This document shows, in pieces, positions 7,704-17,197 of a stretch of 32,520 nucleotides of DNA (position 1 is its first letter; each line of letters opens with the position of its first letter). The stretch covers positions 1 through 32,520 of the forward strand of contig JAQIBN010000250.1 in assembly GCA_027859095.1 (NCBI GenBank), in the 5' to 3' direction. The stretch is from Spirochaetia bacterium. GTDB lineage: Bacteria; Spirochaetota; Spirochaetia; B11-G9. The position numbers and the translations under genes were made by a program. The notes under the pieces were generated by a model. That model worked only from the letters and a program-made list of their open reading frames with translations, searched no databases and was not told the DNA's origin.

Positions 7704-9074
7704 TTGATTAAATTGACTAATCTGACGATATTTAAAAATATGAGAGACTCAAAAAAATTCATATTAATTGTTTTATTCTTTTATTTTTTTGGATTAAACT
7801 CAATTTTTGCTTCAACTTTTAATACTTCTTCCTTTGCATTCCCTGAGAATACAGAAGTACGGAATAATTTGTATACAAATTTGACAGGTAGTAATCAAGA
7901 AGCTCTTTCCACTCTTCCTGAATGGACCGTTATAGAGGCTACTGGAGTTAGGGTAAACTTTTTTACAGAAAAAGTTATTAATGAAGATGGTGGAAACATT
8001 TATTTTTGTTTTTCTCATGGGACAGATCTGGATTTTTCTAAAGGTACAATTGGAAGTTACATTATAAAGAAAAGTCTGGATGAGTTTGATAATATTAATT
8101 ATGGAATTACCCAGATAAAAATATTTTATAAAAATAATGATAACTCATTTATAAGACTACTTTCATCAGAAAGTAAGCAGGAATCTGTAATGGAGATACA
8201 GCTTTATGGAAGAACTACTCAAAAAAATATTAGAGTTCCTCTTTCGTTAGCAGAACTTTCCAGAAAGTCATTTTCAGAACTGGCAAATTTAACTTCAAAT
8301 TATGTTGATTGGAATTTTTATATTACTGATTATAAAAAACTTTATGGTGATGATGTCAGGCTTCTTGCTGAAGCAATTGATCCTCTTCTATTTTTTTTAA
8401 AGGATGAAGATGATGGTGCCATAGATAGGGAAGGTAATTTTGTATATATAGAAAGTTTGGAACTACAGGAAGATAAAGGTGGATTGAATTGTTCCGGGTT
8501 TGCCAAATGGGTTGTTGATGGAATTTACAAACCAGTAACAGGTGAAAATATTGATATTGCTTATCTTAAAGAAAAGCATTATGAATTGCGCGGGAATAGG
8601 TGGAGTCAGAAACTGGAGGATGAAAAAGATCCTTATTTCGGGCTCGATTGGACTAGAAATCTTGCTTTTGAAATTATGAAACTTCATGAACCACAATCAA
8701 TTTTATCCTCTGTGGATATTAGAAATCTAAGATACCATGAATATAGGGAGAATATTGGTTTTCCAATAGAAGATATTAAAACAGTACTTTATGAACTGGC
8801 TGTAACTTACCCTTATAATTTTTATCTAGGATCTCTTAATAATAAATCAAATGAACCTCCATATTTAAGGCAGCATACACATGTTGTTGTTTTTTTTCCT
8901 TACATTGACCAAAAAGGAAAATTTCAGACCCTTGTTTATTCTTTGAATGAGAAGTTAAGTGTTGACTATCTGAAATCAAATTGGAAGGATAATTATATAC
9001 ATCTTGTTCAAATAGAAGCTTCTGCCAGATTTGAACCCTCTGGAGTGAATTTTAACCCCGTAATCAGACGCTAA
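7704..9074 (+). CDS. Secreted NlpC/P60-like cysteine hydrolase (predicted)
   Basis: A 456-residue protein with a long hydrophobic N-terminal segment (about residues 17-36) that looks like a Sec signal peptide ending near FASTF. In the second half NCSGFAKWV puts a cysteine (C263) at the head of a helix, and QHTHVVVFF gives histidines at 391 and 393 on a strand. This Cys-helix then His-strand order resembles NlpC/P60 or CHAP-type papain-fold amidases, which cut peptidoglycan. That is an inference from motifs; the N-terminal 240 residues resemble nothing I know. TTG at 7704 is preceded by AAGGA at 5 bases; an ATG at 7740 has no Shine-Dalgarno but gives a more normal signal peptide. It follows der by 26 bases. 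Confidence 0.65.
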   Translation: MIKLTNLTIFKNMRDSKKFILIVLFFYFFGLNSIFASTFNTSSFAFPENTEVRNNLYTNLTGSNQEALSTLPEWTVIEATGVRVNFFTEKVINEDGGNIYFCFSHGTDLDFSKGTIGSYIIKKSLDEFDNINYGITQIKIFYKNNDNSFIRLLSSESKQESVMEIQLYGRTTQKNIRVPLSLAELSRKSFSELANLTSNYVDWNFYITDYKKLYGDDVRLLAEAIDPLLFFLKDEDDGAIDREGNFVYIESLELQEDKGGLNCSGFAKWVVDGIYKPVTGENIDIAYLKEKHYELRGNRWSQKLEDEKDPYFGLDWTRNLAFEIMKLHEPQSILSSVDIRNLRYHEYRENIGFPIEDIKTVLYELAVTYPYNFYLGSLNNKSNEPPYLRQHTHVVVFFPYIDQKGKFQTLVYSLNEKLSVDYLKSNWKDNYIHLVQIEASARFEPSGVNFNPVIRR

Positions 9075-9109
9075 ATTGTAATATAAATAACATTAAAGGT
9101 TGGGAAAAA

Positions 9110-10678
9110 ATGAAATACCAAAATCTTGATCAAGCACAAAGTTTTAAGGATCTAAATAAAACTACTCCGGTTAATATTAAAGAAGAATTAACTGAAGAAA
9201 GGGTGAAAAAATATGAGATTGAAACAGGCAGCAGTATTAAATTTAATTATGCCGCCCTTCCTGTAAATGATATTATATTGAAAAGACTTGTTGGTTTAGG
9301 TACTGAACAAGCTCTGGTTGAAAAATTCAGGCTTATTCTAAGTGGTGAAACAATGAATCCTGGTGAAGGAAGAAAGGTACTTCATCATCTGACACGTATG
9401 GACCCTCTTACTCCTGTAATATTTGAAAATAATAACATTAGAAACTTTTATATGGAACAGCAGGAACGAATTAATATTTTTGCCGGTAAAATTCATTCAG
9501 GGCAAATTAAAGGTTCTACAGATAAGAAGTTTGATACTGTAATTCAAATTGGTATTGGAGGATCAGATCTTGGTCCAAGAGCTATGTACATTGCTTTGAA
9601 GGAGGCTGTTGGTAAAAAAGCTATGATGACTGCTGACTTTATTTCTAATGTGGATCCTGATGATGCTGCATCTGTTCTTGTGAAAGTAAATCTTGAATCT
9701 ACACTTTTTATTTTGGTATCAAAAAGTGGAACAACACAGGAAACTCTTGCAAACCGTGATCTTGCTATAAAATGGATGAAAAATAAAAACCCCAATTTAA
9801 TACCTGAAAAACATATGATAGCAGTAACCAGTGCTACCAGTCCTCTGGCTAATTCCGATAGTTTTCTTGATAGTTTTTACATTGATGATTTTATTGGAGG
9901 TAGATATTCTTCTACAAGTGCAGTAGGAGGGGCAGTTCTTACACTTGCTTTTGGTAAAGAAGTGTTCAGAGAATTTCTAGAAGGAGCCGCATCTTCCGAC
10001 AAAAATGCTTTGAACAAAAATATTAATGAAAACGCAGCATTGATGGATGCTTTAATTGGTTGTTACATGCGAAATATTCTGGATTATAGAGTATCTGCAG
10101 TTCTTCCTTACAGTCAGGGCATGTCAAGGTTTCCTGCACATCTGCAGCAGTTGGATATGGAAAGCAATGGTAAGAGTGTAAATCGTCATGGAGATTCTCT
10201 TGACTATCAGACTGGACCTGTAATTTTTGGAGAACCTGGCACAAATGGACAACACTCTTTTTATCAGCTTCTCCATCAGGGGACAGATATAATACCGCTT
10301 CAGTTTATTGGTTTCAAGGAATCACAACAGGATGTTGATCTTGAAATAGATGGTACTACTAACCAGACTAAACTAAATGCAAACCTTACTGCTCAAATAA
10401 TTGCATTTGCCAAGGGAAGTCCAAATCCTGATTCTAATAAAAATTTTAATGGTAGCCGACCATCATCACTTCTCTATGGGGAAAGACTGACTCCAGAAAC
10501 TCTGGGAGCTTTGCTTTCACATTTTGAAAACAAGGTTATGTTTCAGGGATTTGTATGGAATATAAATTCTTTTGACCAGGAAGGAGTTCAGCTGGGTAAA
10601 AAACTTACAAATCAGATACTTTCCGGAGAATCAAATGATAAGGCTTTGAATCTTATTGCTGGAAAACTTGGAATATAG
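9110..10678 (+). CDS. pgi: Glucose-6-phosphate isomerase
   Basis: Interconverts glucose-6-phosphate and fructose-6-phosphate in the cytosol. The 522 residues show the sugar-phosphate-binding IGIGGSDLG (about 146-154), GGRYSSTSAVGG, the catalytic glutamate in LDMESNGKS (E351), the catalytic histidine in NGQHSFYQL (H382) and the lysine near the C-terminus in VQLGKK (K497). All expected active-site residues are present and length is normal. AAAGG lies about 9 bases before the ATG. It is convergent with the phosphofructokinase gene that catalyses the next glycolytic step. Confidence 0.97.
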   Translation: MKYQNLDQAQSFKDLNKTTPVNIKEELTEERVKKYEIETGSSIKFNYAALPVNDIILKRLVGLGTEQALVEKFRLILSGETMNPGEGRKVLHHLTRMDPLTPVIFENNNIRNFYMEQQERINIFAGKIHSGQIKGSTDKKFDTVIQIGIGGSDLGPRAMYIALKEAVGKKAMMTADFISNVDPDDAASVLVKVNLESTLFILVSKSGTTQETLANRDLAIKWMKNKNPNLIPEKHMIAVTSATSPLANSDSFLDSFYIDDFIGGRYSSTSAVGGAVLTLAFGKEVFREFLEGAASSDKNALNKNINENAALMDALIGCYMRNILDYRVSAVLPYSQGMSRFPAHLQQLDMESNGKSVNRHGDSLDYQTGPVIFGEPGTNGQHSFYQLLHQGTDIIPLQFIGFKESQQDVDLEIDGTTNQTKLNANLTAQIIAFAKGSPNPDSNKNFNGSRPSSLLYGERLTPETLGALLSHFENKVMFQGFVWNINSFDQEGVQLGKKLTNQILSGESNDKALNLIAGKLGI

Positions 10679-10712
10679 TGCTTTAATATTTTAACGCTAA
10701 CTGTCAGTAGAC

Positions 10713-10754
10713 AAAAAAACCCCCCAGGGAAAAGGAGGTCAAAACCCTGGGGGG
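10713..10754 (-). terminator. Intrinsic terminator downstream of phosphofructokinase
   Basis: A perfect 10-bp stem, CCCCCCAGGG (10720-10729) with CCCTGGGGGG (10745-10754), encloses a 15-base loop. Read on the minus strand it is followed by seven T residues (10719-10713), a classical rho-independent terminator about 130 bases after the phosphofructokinase stop. On the plus strand there is no T-run, and the loop shows an exposed AAAAGGAGGTCAA. Confidence 0.85.
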
Positions 10755-10774
10755 AACATCTAAAAAGGAGGTCA

Positions 10775-10816
10775 ATGAAAAAGTTCATTTGCTTTCTTTT
10801 ACTGCTCTTACACTGA
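10775..10816 (+). CDS. Tiny ORF with a perfect Shine-Dalgarno; possible remnant of a small lipoprotein
   Basis: AAAAAGGAGGTCA directly precedes an ATG that opens a 13-codon ORF, MKKFICFLLLLLH. A frame shifted by one reads on as LTALTLILTTVLTGSYTFFN and stops at 10858-10860. Joining the frames would give a typical lipoprotein signal peptide with serine where the lipobox cysteine is expected. So this is either a very short expressed peptide or the frameshifted start of a lost lipoprotein gene. The five leucines would suit a leucine attenuator, but no leu gene follows. Translation is uncertain. Confidence 0.3.
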   Translation: MKKFICFLLLLLH

Positions 10817-10887
10817 TACTAACAACTGTACTTACAGGTAGTTACACTTTTTTTAATTAATTTTCAAAATTATTTATTATTAGTTTT

Positions 10888-12210
10888 TCATTCATTACTC
10901 ATGTTTACAGGTTGTCTTGTATTTTCCAGAACATCTCTCCACAAGCTGCTTTCCTGATCCACATACTTTCTAGATGTTACTGCAATTTTGATGGGTAAAT
11001 GGACAAAAGTATTGTTTACAAGACCAATAAGAATTTTCGTTTTTCCTGCCATAGCCGCATGTACTGCGTGCGCTCCTAATCTGGAGCAGTATATGGAATC
11101 ATTTGGATTAGCTGGTGCACTTCGTATAATATAGCTTGGATCAATATATTTTATATTAACTTCAATTCCTTCTTTTTTAAAATATTTATTTATCTCATCT
11201 TTTAAAAAGATACCAATATTAGTAAGTTTTTTATTACCGGATTTATCTGCTCCTACAGTTTTTTTCCCCAGATCCTGACCAGCACCTTCGGCAACAAGTA
11301 TTACTGCATGCTTGCGTTTTAGAATTCGGGTTTTGAGGTGACTTAGAAACCCATTATCACCTTCAAGATCGAATGGATTTTCTGGAATAAGACAAAAATT
11401 AACATCACTCATAGCCAGGGCAGTATGGGCTGCTATAAAACCTGAATCTCTTCCCATAACTTTGACCAGACCAATTCCATTTATTGCGTCATGAGCCTCT
11501 ACATGTGCACCACGGACTGCTTCCACAGCTTTTGCAACTGCAGTTTCAAACCCGAATGATCTTTGTATGAAATTAAGATCATTATCAATTGTTTTAGGTA
11601 TACCTACAACAGATATCTTTAATTGTCTTTTTTCAAGTTCTTCCGCAATATCAACAGCACCTCGCTGAGTTCCGTCTCCTCCAATTGTAAAAAGCATGTT
11701 TATATTCATTCTTTCTAGTGAATCAGCTATCTCTTCCACACGATCTCCACCACCCCTGGATGAACCAAGAATAGTTCCACCCTTCATTTGAATATCGTCT
11801 ACAAGAGAAGGAGTCATTTCGATAGTTGGGAAGTTATTATCAGGAAGAAATCCTCTATAACCATTCTGAATCCCTGTAATTCGTCTTACATCATAACTGT
11901 ACCATAAACATCGAACCAGTGCTCTAATTACATTATTTAATCCAGGACATAAGCCCCCGCAAGTAACAATTGCTGCATGAACATGATGGGGGTTAAAAAA
12001 AATATTTTTCCGAGGCCCGGCAAGTTCAAGTTGATTGCCTTTTACACTTATGGAATCTGATGCATTAAAAATTCTAATTTTGTTGAGTACACCTTCATCA
12101 TCACGTACATAATTTACAATTGAATCTCCCCGAACAGTAGACAATTCGATGGGTGATGGTATATTTGCCTCCCCAAGTGTTGGAGCTTTAAAATCCTGAA
12201 TTTTTCCCAT
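10888..12210 (-). CDS. ATP-dependent 6-phosphofructokinase (plant/trypanosome-type)
   Basis: Phosphorylates fructose-6-phosphate in glycolysis. Motifs: [31 protein letters not shown] (D179, G180) and IPKTIDNDL (K206, catalytic D209), then [14 protein letters not shown]. Glycine after GGD marks ATP use in this superfamily, while the lysine in PKTIDND resembles PPi enzymes. The combination is that of the ~450-residue ATP enzymes of plants and trypanosomes. I choose the ATG at 12210 (440 residues) because GTGAGGT lies 5-6 bases before it; the GTG at 12222 would overlap that Shine-Dalgarno. The gene ends at a strong terminator. ATP dependence is predicted, not proven. Confidence 0.93.
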   Translation of the reverse strand: MGKIQDFKAPTLGEANIPSPIELSTVRGDSIVNYVRDDEGVLNKIRIFNASDSISVKGNQLELAGPRKNIFFNPHHVHAAIVTCGGLCPGLNNVIRALVRCLWYSYDVRRITGIQNGYRGFLPDNNFPTIEMTPSLVDDIQMKGGTILGSSRGGGDRVEEIADSLERMNINMLFTIGGDGTQRGAVDIAEELEKRQLKISVVGIPKTIDNDLNFIQRSFGFETAVAKAVEAVRGAHVEAHDAINGIGLVKVMGRDSGFIAAHTALAMSDVNFCLIPENPFDLEGDNGFLSHLKTRILKRKHAVILVAEGAGQDLGKKTVGADKSGNKKLTNIGIFLKDEINKYFKKEGIEVNIKYIDPSYIIRSAPANPNDSIYCSRLGAHAVHAAMAGKTKILIGLVNNTFVHLPIKIAVTSRKYVDQESSLWRDVLENTRQPVNMSNE

Positions 12211-12290
12211 ATTGTACCTCACTTAAATATTCGAGTTTCATTTAATATTCAGTTTACTGGTTGAGATGTGTGTTTGCAAGTACTTATTAA

Positions 12291-13949
12291 TTACTTTGAT
12301 GTAAGAATTTCTATTCCATTCCAATCAGGGGAAGGAGGAGTTTTTAAATATTTCTTACATCTATCTATATACATACCGGCAATATAATCATTTGGAATAA
12401 GTTTTTGTACACCCATAAAGTATTTTGCAGCTCTAAGGAACTCCCTTTTATAGTATAGCTTCATTGCAGTATCATGGTAGGACCATCCTTTTTCCTCTCT
12501 GGGAGAAAGACTCTTTTTGGCTGTAAAAATTGATTCACCCTTGGTTTTCCCTTTTACCTGCACTATATCAAGCATCCTGACAGGAAGTTTTTCGGCAATT
12601 TTTCTGGAAACACTTTCAGAAAATATAACATCCTGATGATAAGGTTTTGTTAAACCTTCAAGCCTGGAACCCAGATTAACCATATCTCCGATTATTGTAT
12701 AATCCATCTTTTTTTCTGATCCAATATTACCTACTGTAACAACACCATAATTAACACCTATACCTGTTTTGAATGGAGTTTTACCGTTTTTAATTAACTC
12801 ATCATTAAATTTTAAAAGGGCATCCTGCATTTCTATTGCTGCATACACAGCTTCAATAGCATCATCTGGGTGTTTTACTGGTGCACCGAAAAATGCCATT
12901 ATAGCATCTCCAATATATTTATCTATAACTCCATTATGACTGATTATAATATCTACCATTAGCTCAAAGTACCGGTTTAATACACTTACAAGTTCATCTG
13001 GCATATATCCTTCCGATATAGTTGTAAAACTTCTTATATCTGAAAAGAGAATAGCAACAACTCTGTTATCACCAATTAGCATCTTTTCGGGATTTTCAAA
13101 AATAGTATCAATAACATCTTTTGGTACATATTTCTGAAAGATATTTCTTACTTTATGCTCATTACGCTGGGCAATTACAGTTTGAAAGGCAAACTGTTTA
13201 ATTTGACTGTATGCCTTCTCAAGTTCACCTGCCATAATATTAAACGTATGTGCAAGAGACCCAATTTCATCTTTATATTCGACAGGCACCCTCTCAGACA
13301 TATCACTGGTTGTTATAATTCTTCTCATAGCCAGAACGATCTTTGTTAAAGGCCGGGTGAGAAAACCTGAAAAATAAATAAGCAGTATTACAGAAATTAG
13401 AATTGTAATTCCAAGAACTATTGCAGTTCTGTTTAGAATATCTCTACTCTCTTTGTAAAAAGCTTCTTCATTTTCAGTTACAAGTATGTACCAGTTGAAA
13501 GGTTCAAAAGAAAAACCATACCCAACTCTTCGCTTCTGGTTTATAATCATACTTTGCCATCCGGATACATCACTTTTCTGATTGGTAAAAAGAGCAGATT
13601 TTTCTTCTATTCCAAGTTTGAAATCTGATGTTGCAAGTACAACTTTGGAATTCTTGTCTAAAGCAAATATTAGTTCGGTTTTACTTTTTACAATAGATTT
13701 TGCATACGATTCTATAGCTTTTTTTGCAGCATCAACATAGGTATTCTGATCAGCTAGACCATTGGCAACAAGTAAATTCCACTGATTATCTGCATAATTT
13801 AATAGTTCTTCTGATTTGAAGGACATAAAACTAATGGCAATTCTTGTAATTCCACTTCTTGCAGAAAAAAACGATATTGTAGCTGTGATTATCATGGATG
13901 CCACCAGTAATGGCAGAACAACCAGTATTATTTTAGTTTTTATGCTCAA
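12291..13949 (-). CDS. Membrane adenylate/guanylate cyclase with sensor and HAMP domains
   Basis: A 552-residue class III nucleotide cyclase. Order: membrane helix (about 8-28), extracytoplasmic sensor region (about 30-170, with WYILVTENEE near its end as in Cache-like domains), second membrane helix (about 175-197), HAMP domain (FLTRPLTKIV onward), cyclase domain (about 295-475) and a short TPR-like tail. Metal-binding aspartates are D304 (FSDIRSFT) and D348 (GDAIMAFFG). The lysine in DKYIGD and threonine in YTIIGDMVN suggest ATP as substrate, and the catalytic Asn and Arg are present in VNLGSR. The start is TTG with AAAGGT upstream. No cAMP-binding regulator is in the window. Confidence 0.92.
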   Translation of the reverse strand: MSIKTKIILVVLPLLVASMIITATISFFSARSGITRIAISFMSFKSEELLNYADNQWNLLVANGLADQNTYVDAAKKAIESYAKSIVKSKTELIFALDKNSKVVLATSDFKLGIEEKSALFTNQKSDVSGWQSMIINQKRRVGYGFSFEPFNWYILVTENEEAFYKESRDILNRTAIVLGITILISVILLIYFSGFLTRPLTKIVLAMRRIITTSDMSERVPVEYKDEIGSLAHTFNIMAGELEKAYSQIKQFAFQTVIAQRNEHKVRNIFQKYVPKDVIDTIFENPEKMLIGDNRVVAILFSDIRSFTTISEGYMPDELVSVLNRYFELMVDIIISHNGVIDKYIGDAIMAFFGAPVKHPDDAIEAVYAAIEMQDALLKFNDELIKNGKTPFKTGIGVNYGVVTVGNIGSEKKMDYTIIGDMVNLGSRLEGLTKPYHQDVIFSESVSRKIAEKLPVRMLDIVQVKGKTKGESIFTAKKSLSPREEKGWSYHDTAMKLYYKREFLRAAKYFMGVQKLIPNDYIAGMYIDRCKKYLKTPPSPDWNGIEILTSK

Positions 13950-14125
13950 AATTTTACCTTTGGATAAATGATTTTTAGTCTTACAACTATAAGAATCGGT
14001 AAAAATATGTACATTCTTAACATTGTAGAGAGATAAAAATATTCAACCTTTAGATATAATTCTTTATGGTCGACATTTTAAAGTAAAAGTAATTTCATAA
14101 ATGATTTGTAATATGGGGTTTTTCA

Positions 14126-15991
14126 TTGAGTGAGATAATTCAAAACCAATCAGAGAATGATCAGCTTTATAATATTGAGGGTTTTTCTGCAGAAGAGCAG
14201 TTAGAAATACGCGCTCAAATTGATGAAATTAGTGGACAGAATCGTATAACTATTTCGGAGGAACTTTTTCAAATAACACCTTCTAAAAGAGGAGGAACAC
14301 TCCCTCTTATAATTAATTTACTTGGGATAATTGCAATAGTTGCAGGTTTTTTTCTTACAACCAGATATTTTCAGGAAAAAGAACAAGCAATGGCTATGGA
14401 AGAATCATCTTATGAATCTACTGAAGGTAGTGTTATTGAAGAATTAAAACGTCAGGCAGAAAAAAAACTTAATCAGAAACAGGCCGAAATATCACAAATT
14501 CAGGATGAACTTTCAAAACTGGACAAAGAAAGTGCTTCTTTAAAAGAAAATATGGATAGTCAGATAAAAGATAAAGAAATGGAATTACGATTAGAAATGG
14601 AAGCAGCTCTGTCTGATGAAAGAACAAGACTGCAGAGTAAGAATATATCTACAGAAGATCTTGAGAAACAGCTTGAAGCATTTCAGACAAATAGAGAAAG
14701 TGAATTTGAAGCAAATATTATAAAATTTAAAAATGAATCTGCATTGGCAATTAAGGAAAAAGAGGATGAGCTGGCAAATGCAAAACAGATTGCAAATGAT
14801 ATCCTGAAACAGGCAAATCGTGACAAAGCTACAATAGAAGAAAATACGATACAAAGAGAAGCAGAACTAACAAAACAATTTGAAGCAGAAAAAGAGGCAC
14901 TGACACAAGAGTCGTCAGAGGCAACACAAAAACTTCAGGAACTTAGCGAATTTCAACGAAATGAACAGCTTATTCAGGATCAGCTTACAGGATCATATAA
15001 CTCCATTATTAAATCAATTGATGAAGGGAATTACCCTGAAGCAAAAATACAAATAGAAGCTGTTAGAGATCTGCTTGATGATCCCCAAATATTGCGATTG
15101 CCCTCCATAAGTAAAAGAAAAGATATAGAGCTTTATTTTCTGGATTCTATGGAGAAAGAGATTCAACAGGCTGGAGTAATAACTACTACTGATTTTACAT
15201 CAATGACCAGAGCTGCAGAAGTTCTGCTTTCTGCCAGACAAAGTGCAGAATATGGAATTGAGGCTGAGAGTGAAGGGAGTTTTTATGATGCAAAACGCTT
15301 TTATAATGATGCCCTGGCTACTCTTCCTCAAATATCAAAGGCTATTGAAAGTTTAAAAGATATTGAATTTAGTGATAGAATAGCCATTTCCTCGGAATAT
15401 CTCAATCTGGGTAATACTGCAATTGGGAGTGGTCAGCTTAACGAAGCTATTAAGCAGTATAGGGCTGCTGCCATTGGTGCTGCACCTGATAATAATGAAT
15501 TACTAACAAGGGCTATAGATGGAATTGAACAGGCCATTCAGCAGGATAAAGACAAGGTACTTAATTCAGTAAAAGAAGATTTACAGGCACTTAAATCAGA
15601 TGGTGAAGATACTATTCAAGCATTGAACTCTGAGATCGACGTATCCAAAAAAGATATTGAAAAGCTTAATTCAGATCTGGCATTACTTGAAAATAATAAA
15701 AGTCTACTTGAACAGACAGTTGCTGATATTGATAAAAGAGAAGAGGAATTAAAAAATAGTATAGATACTCTTTCTTCAAAAGTTGAAGAGTCTGCAAAAA
15801 CTATTGATCAATTAAATAATGATATGGCTGATTCAACAAAAACTATAGATACTCTTAATATAGAAGCAAGGAAAGCTGCTTTTACTATAGAAACATTAGA
15901 TAAAAAAGCTGCAAGAGCTACGAATAGAGCTGAAAATTTGGAAATAGAATTAAATGATGCAGTTAATCAAATTGTTGAACTTATAAATTGA
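14126..15991 (+). CDS. Single-pass membrane protein with long coiled coils
   Basis: A 621-residue protein with a short cytoplasmic head, one membrane helix (about 59-79) and a very long glutamate/lysine-rich coiled coil (about 95-290). A helical-repeat region follows (about 290-480, TPR-like stretches such as EGSFYDAKRFYNDAL and GQLNEAIKQYRAAAIGA) and then a second coiled coil to the C-terminus. The last part has repeated units of the type KTIDxLN. Such proteins often act as envelope scaffolds, but I recognise no named family. The start is TTG at 14126 with GGGG 7 bases upstream; the next ATG is far inside. It begins a co-directional cluster, 36 bases before the M20-like gene. Confidence 0.75.
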   Translation: MSEIIQNQSENDQLYNIEGFSAEEQLEIRAQIDEISGQNRITISEELFQITPSKRGGTLPLIINLLGIIAIVAGFFLTTRYFQEKEQAMAMEESSYESTEGSVIEELKRQAEKKLNQKQAEISQIQDELSKLDKESASLKENMDSQIKDKEMELRLEMEAALSDERTRLQSKNISTEDLEKQLEAFQTNRESEFEANIIKFKNESALAIKEKEDELANAKQIANDILKQANRDKATIEENTIQREAELTKQFEAEKEALTQESSEATQKLQELSEFQRNEQLIQDQLTGSYNSIIKSIDEGNYPEAKIQIEAVRDLLDDPQILRLPSISKRKDIELYFLDSMEKEIQQAGVITTTDFTSMTRAAEVLLSARQSAEYGIEAESEGSFYDAKRFYNDALATLPQISKAIESLKDIEFSDRIAISSEYLNLGNTAIGSGQLNEAIKQYRAAAIGAAPDNNELLTRAIDGIEQAIQQDKDKVLNSVKEDLQALKSDGEDTIQALNSEIDVSKKDIEKLNSDLALLENNKSLLEQTVADIDKREEELKNSIDTLSSKVEESAKTIDQLNNDMADSTKTIDTLNIEARKAAFTIETLDKKAARATNRAENLEIELNDAVNQIVELIN

Positions 15992-16027
15992 GTTGTGAAT
16001 TAATGTTATTTACCATACAATGGGAAT

Positions 16028-17197
16028 ATGAAAGATAAAATATCTGATATTCTTGAATCCATTCCCAAAATGGAAGAAAATCTGAGAGAAATTAGAGATG
16101 TACTTCTGACAAACCTTGTAATGCTTGGTGAAATCCCCTCTTTAACTTTTTCGGAACAAGCTAGAATGAATTTTCTTGTGAATAGATTTAATCAATCAAA
16201 CCTTCTTAACTGTTCAACAGATGAAGTAGGTAATGGCCTGGGTATACTACCTGGGAAAATTGGAGATAGAAATATTCTGCTTGTTGCTCATTTAGATACT
16301 GAGTACGATGAAAAAATGGATCATACCATTGCAATACTACCCAATTCAGTATCTGGCGCAGGTGTAGCGGATAATGCATTGGGTCTTGCAGTACTTGCAT
16401 CTTTACCCTACATTCTTGAAAAATTAGAAATAGAGTTAAATTCAAGCCTTATACTTATGGGATCTGCCAGAAGCCTGGGAGCAGGGAATCTGGAAGGAAT
16501 AAGATTCTTTTTAGAAAATACAAATCTTAACATATCAACAGGATTATCAGTTGAAGGAGTAAGATTGGGCAGAATAAGCAGATCTTCTGTAGGTATGGCT
16601 AAATGTGAAGTTCACTATTGGGTACCAGAGGGCTACGACTGGACTCAGTTTGGTGCTTTTGGCTCAATAGTCACATTAAATGAGTTTATAAACCGTATAC
16701 TTGAAATACCTATACCAACGAGACCAGCTACAAGTATAGTTTTTAGTTCTATTGAAAGCGGACGTGGTTTTAGTAAGGTTTCAACAGAAGCAGAATTGAA
16801 ATTTGAGATTCAAAGTGAATCAGAAGAAATGGTAGAACAGCTGTTAAATAAGATAAATAATATTGCTGTTGAAATAGCTGCAAAAACTTCCTCCAAAGTT
16901 ATGGTGAAAGAACTTGCAAGGAGGAAACCTGGAGGTATAGATTTTTCCCATCCCCTTGTTTTAAATACAATGAAAATTATGGAAACAATGAAAATTAAAC
17001 CCAGGTTTACACCTAGCATGTCAGAGCTTTCTGCCTTTATTGATGCAGGTATCCCTGCACTTACAGTAGGAATTTCAAATCTAGAAACTGCCAATAAAGT
17101 AGTGGAAACAGTAGAAATAGAGCCCATGTATAAAGGTTTGGCACAATTGATTAGCTTACTTCTTGCAATTGACAGAGGAGTCTGTGATGAAAATTGA
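16028..17197 (+). CDS. M20/M42-like metallopeptidase homologue lacking key residues
   Basis: A 389-residue protein with the fold signature of co-catalytic zinc peptidases: LLVAHLDTEY (H88, D90), GAGVADNALGLA (D115) and SVEGVRLG (E176), then an inserted dimerisation-type domain (about 190-300) and AGIPALTVGIS. The paired glutamates expected after D115, which supply the catalytic base, are replaced by SAR (146-148). The C-terminal histidine ligand expected before the VEIEPMYKG stretch is also absent. It may therefore be a non-catalytic relative or act by altered chemistry. The gene overlaps gpgS by 11 bases, so the two are co-translated. A role in glucosylglycerate metabolism or envelope assembly would be speculation. 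Confidence 0.7.
   Translation: MKDKISDILESIPKMEENLREIRDVLLTNLVMLGEIPSLTFSEQARMNFLVNRFNQSNLLNCSTDEVGNGLGILPGKIGDRNILLVAHLDTEYDEKMDHTIAILPNSVSGAGVADNALGLAVLASLPYILEKLEIELNSSLILMGSARSLGAGNLEGIRFFLENTNLNISTGLSVEGVRLGRISRSSVGMAKCEVHYWVPEGYDWTQFGAFGSIVTLNEFINRILEIPIPTRPATSIVFSSIESGRGFSKVSTEAELKFEIQSESEEMVEQLLNKINNIAVEIAAKTSSKVMVKELARRKPGGIDFSHPLVLNTMKIMETMKIKPRFTPSMSELSAFIDAGIPALTVGISNLETANKVVETVEIEPMYKGLAQLISLLLAIDRGVCDEN

Noticed and set aside
10775-10816. Leucine attenuator leader peptide (five consecutive Leu codons)
   Set aside because: No leucine or branched-chain gene follows on the plus strand; the next gene is convergent phosphofructokinase and the nearby terminator acts on the minus strand.
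17163-17187. Earlier TTG start for gpgS
   Set aside because: The ATG at 17187 has GAGGAG at 6 bases and the usual short N-terminus; the TTG has no Shine-Dalgarno.
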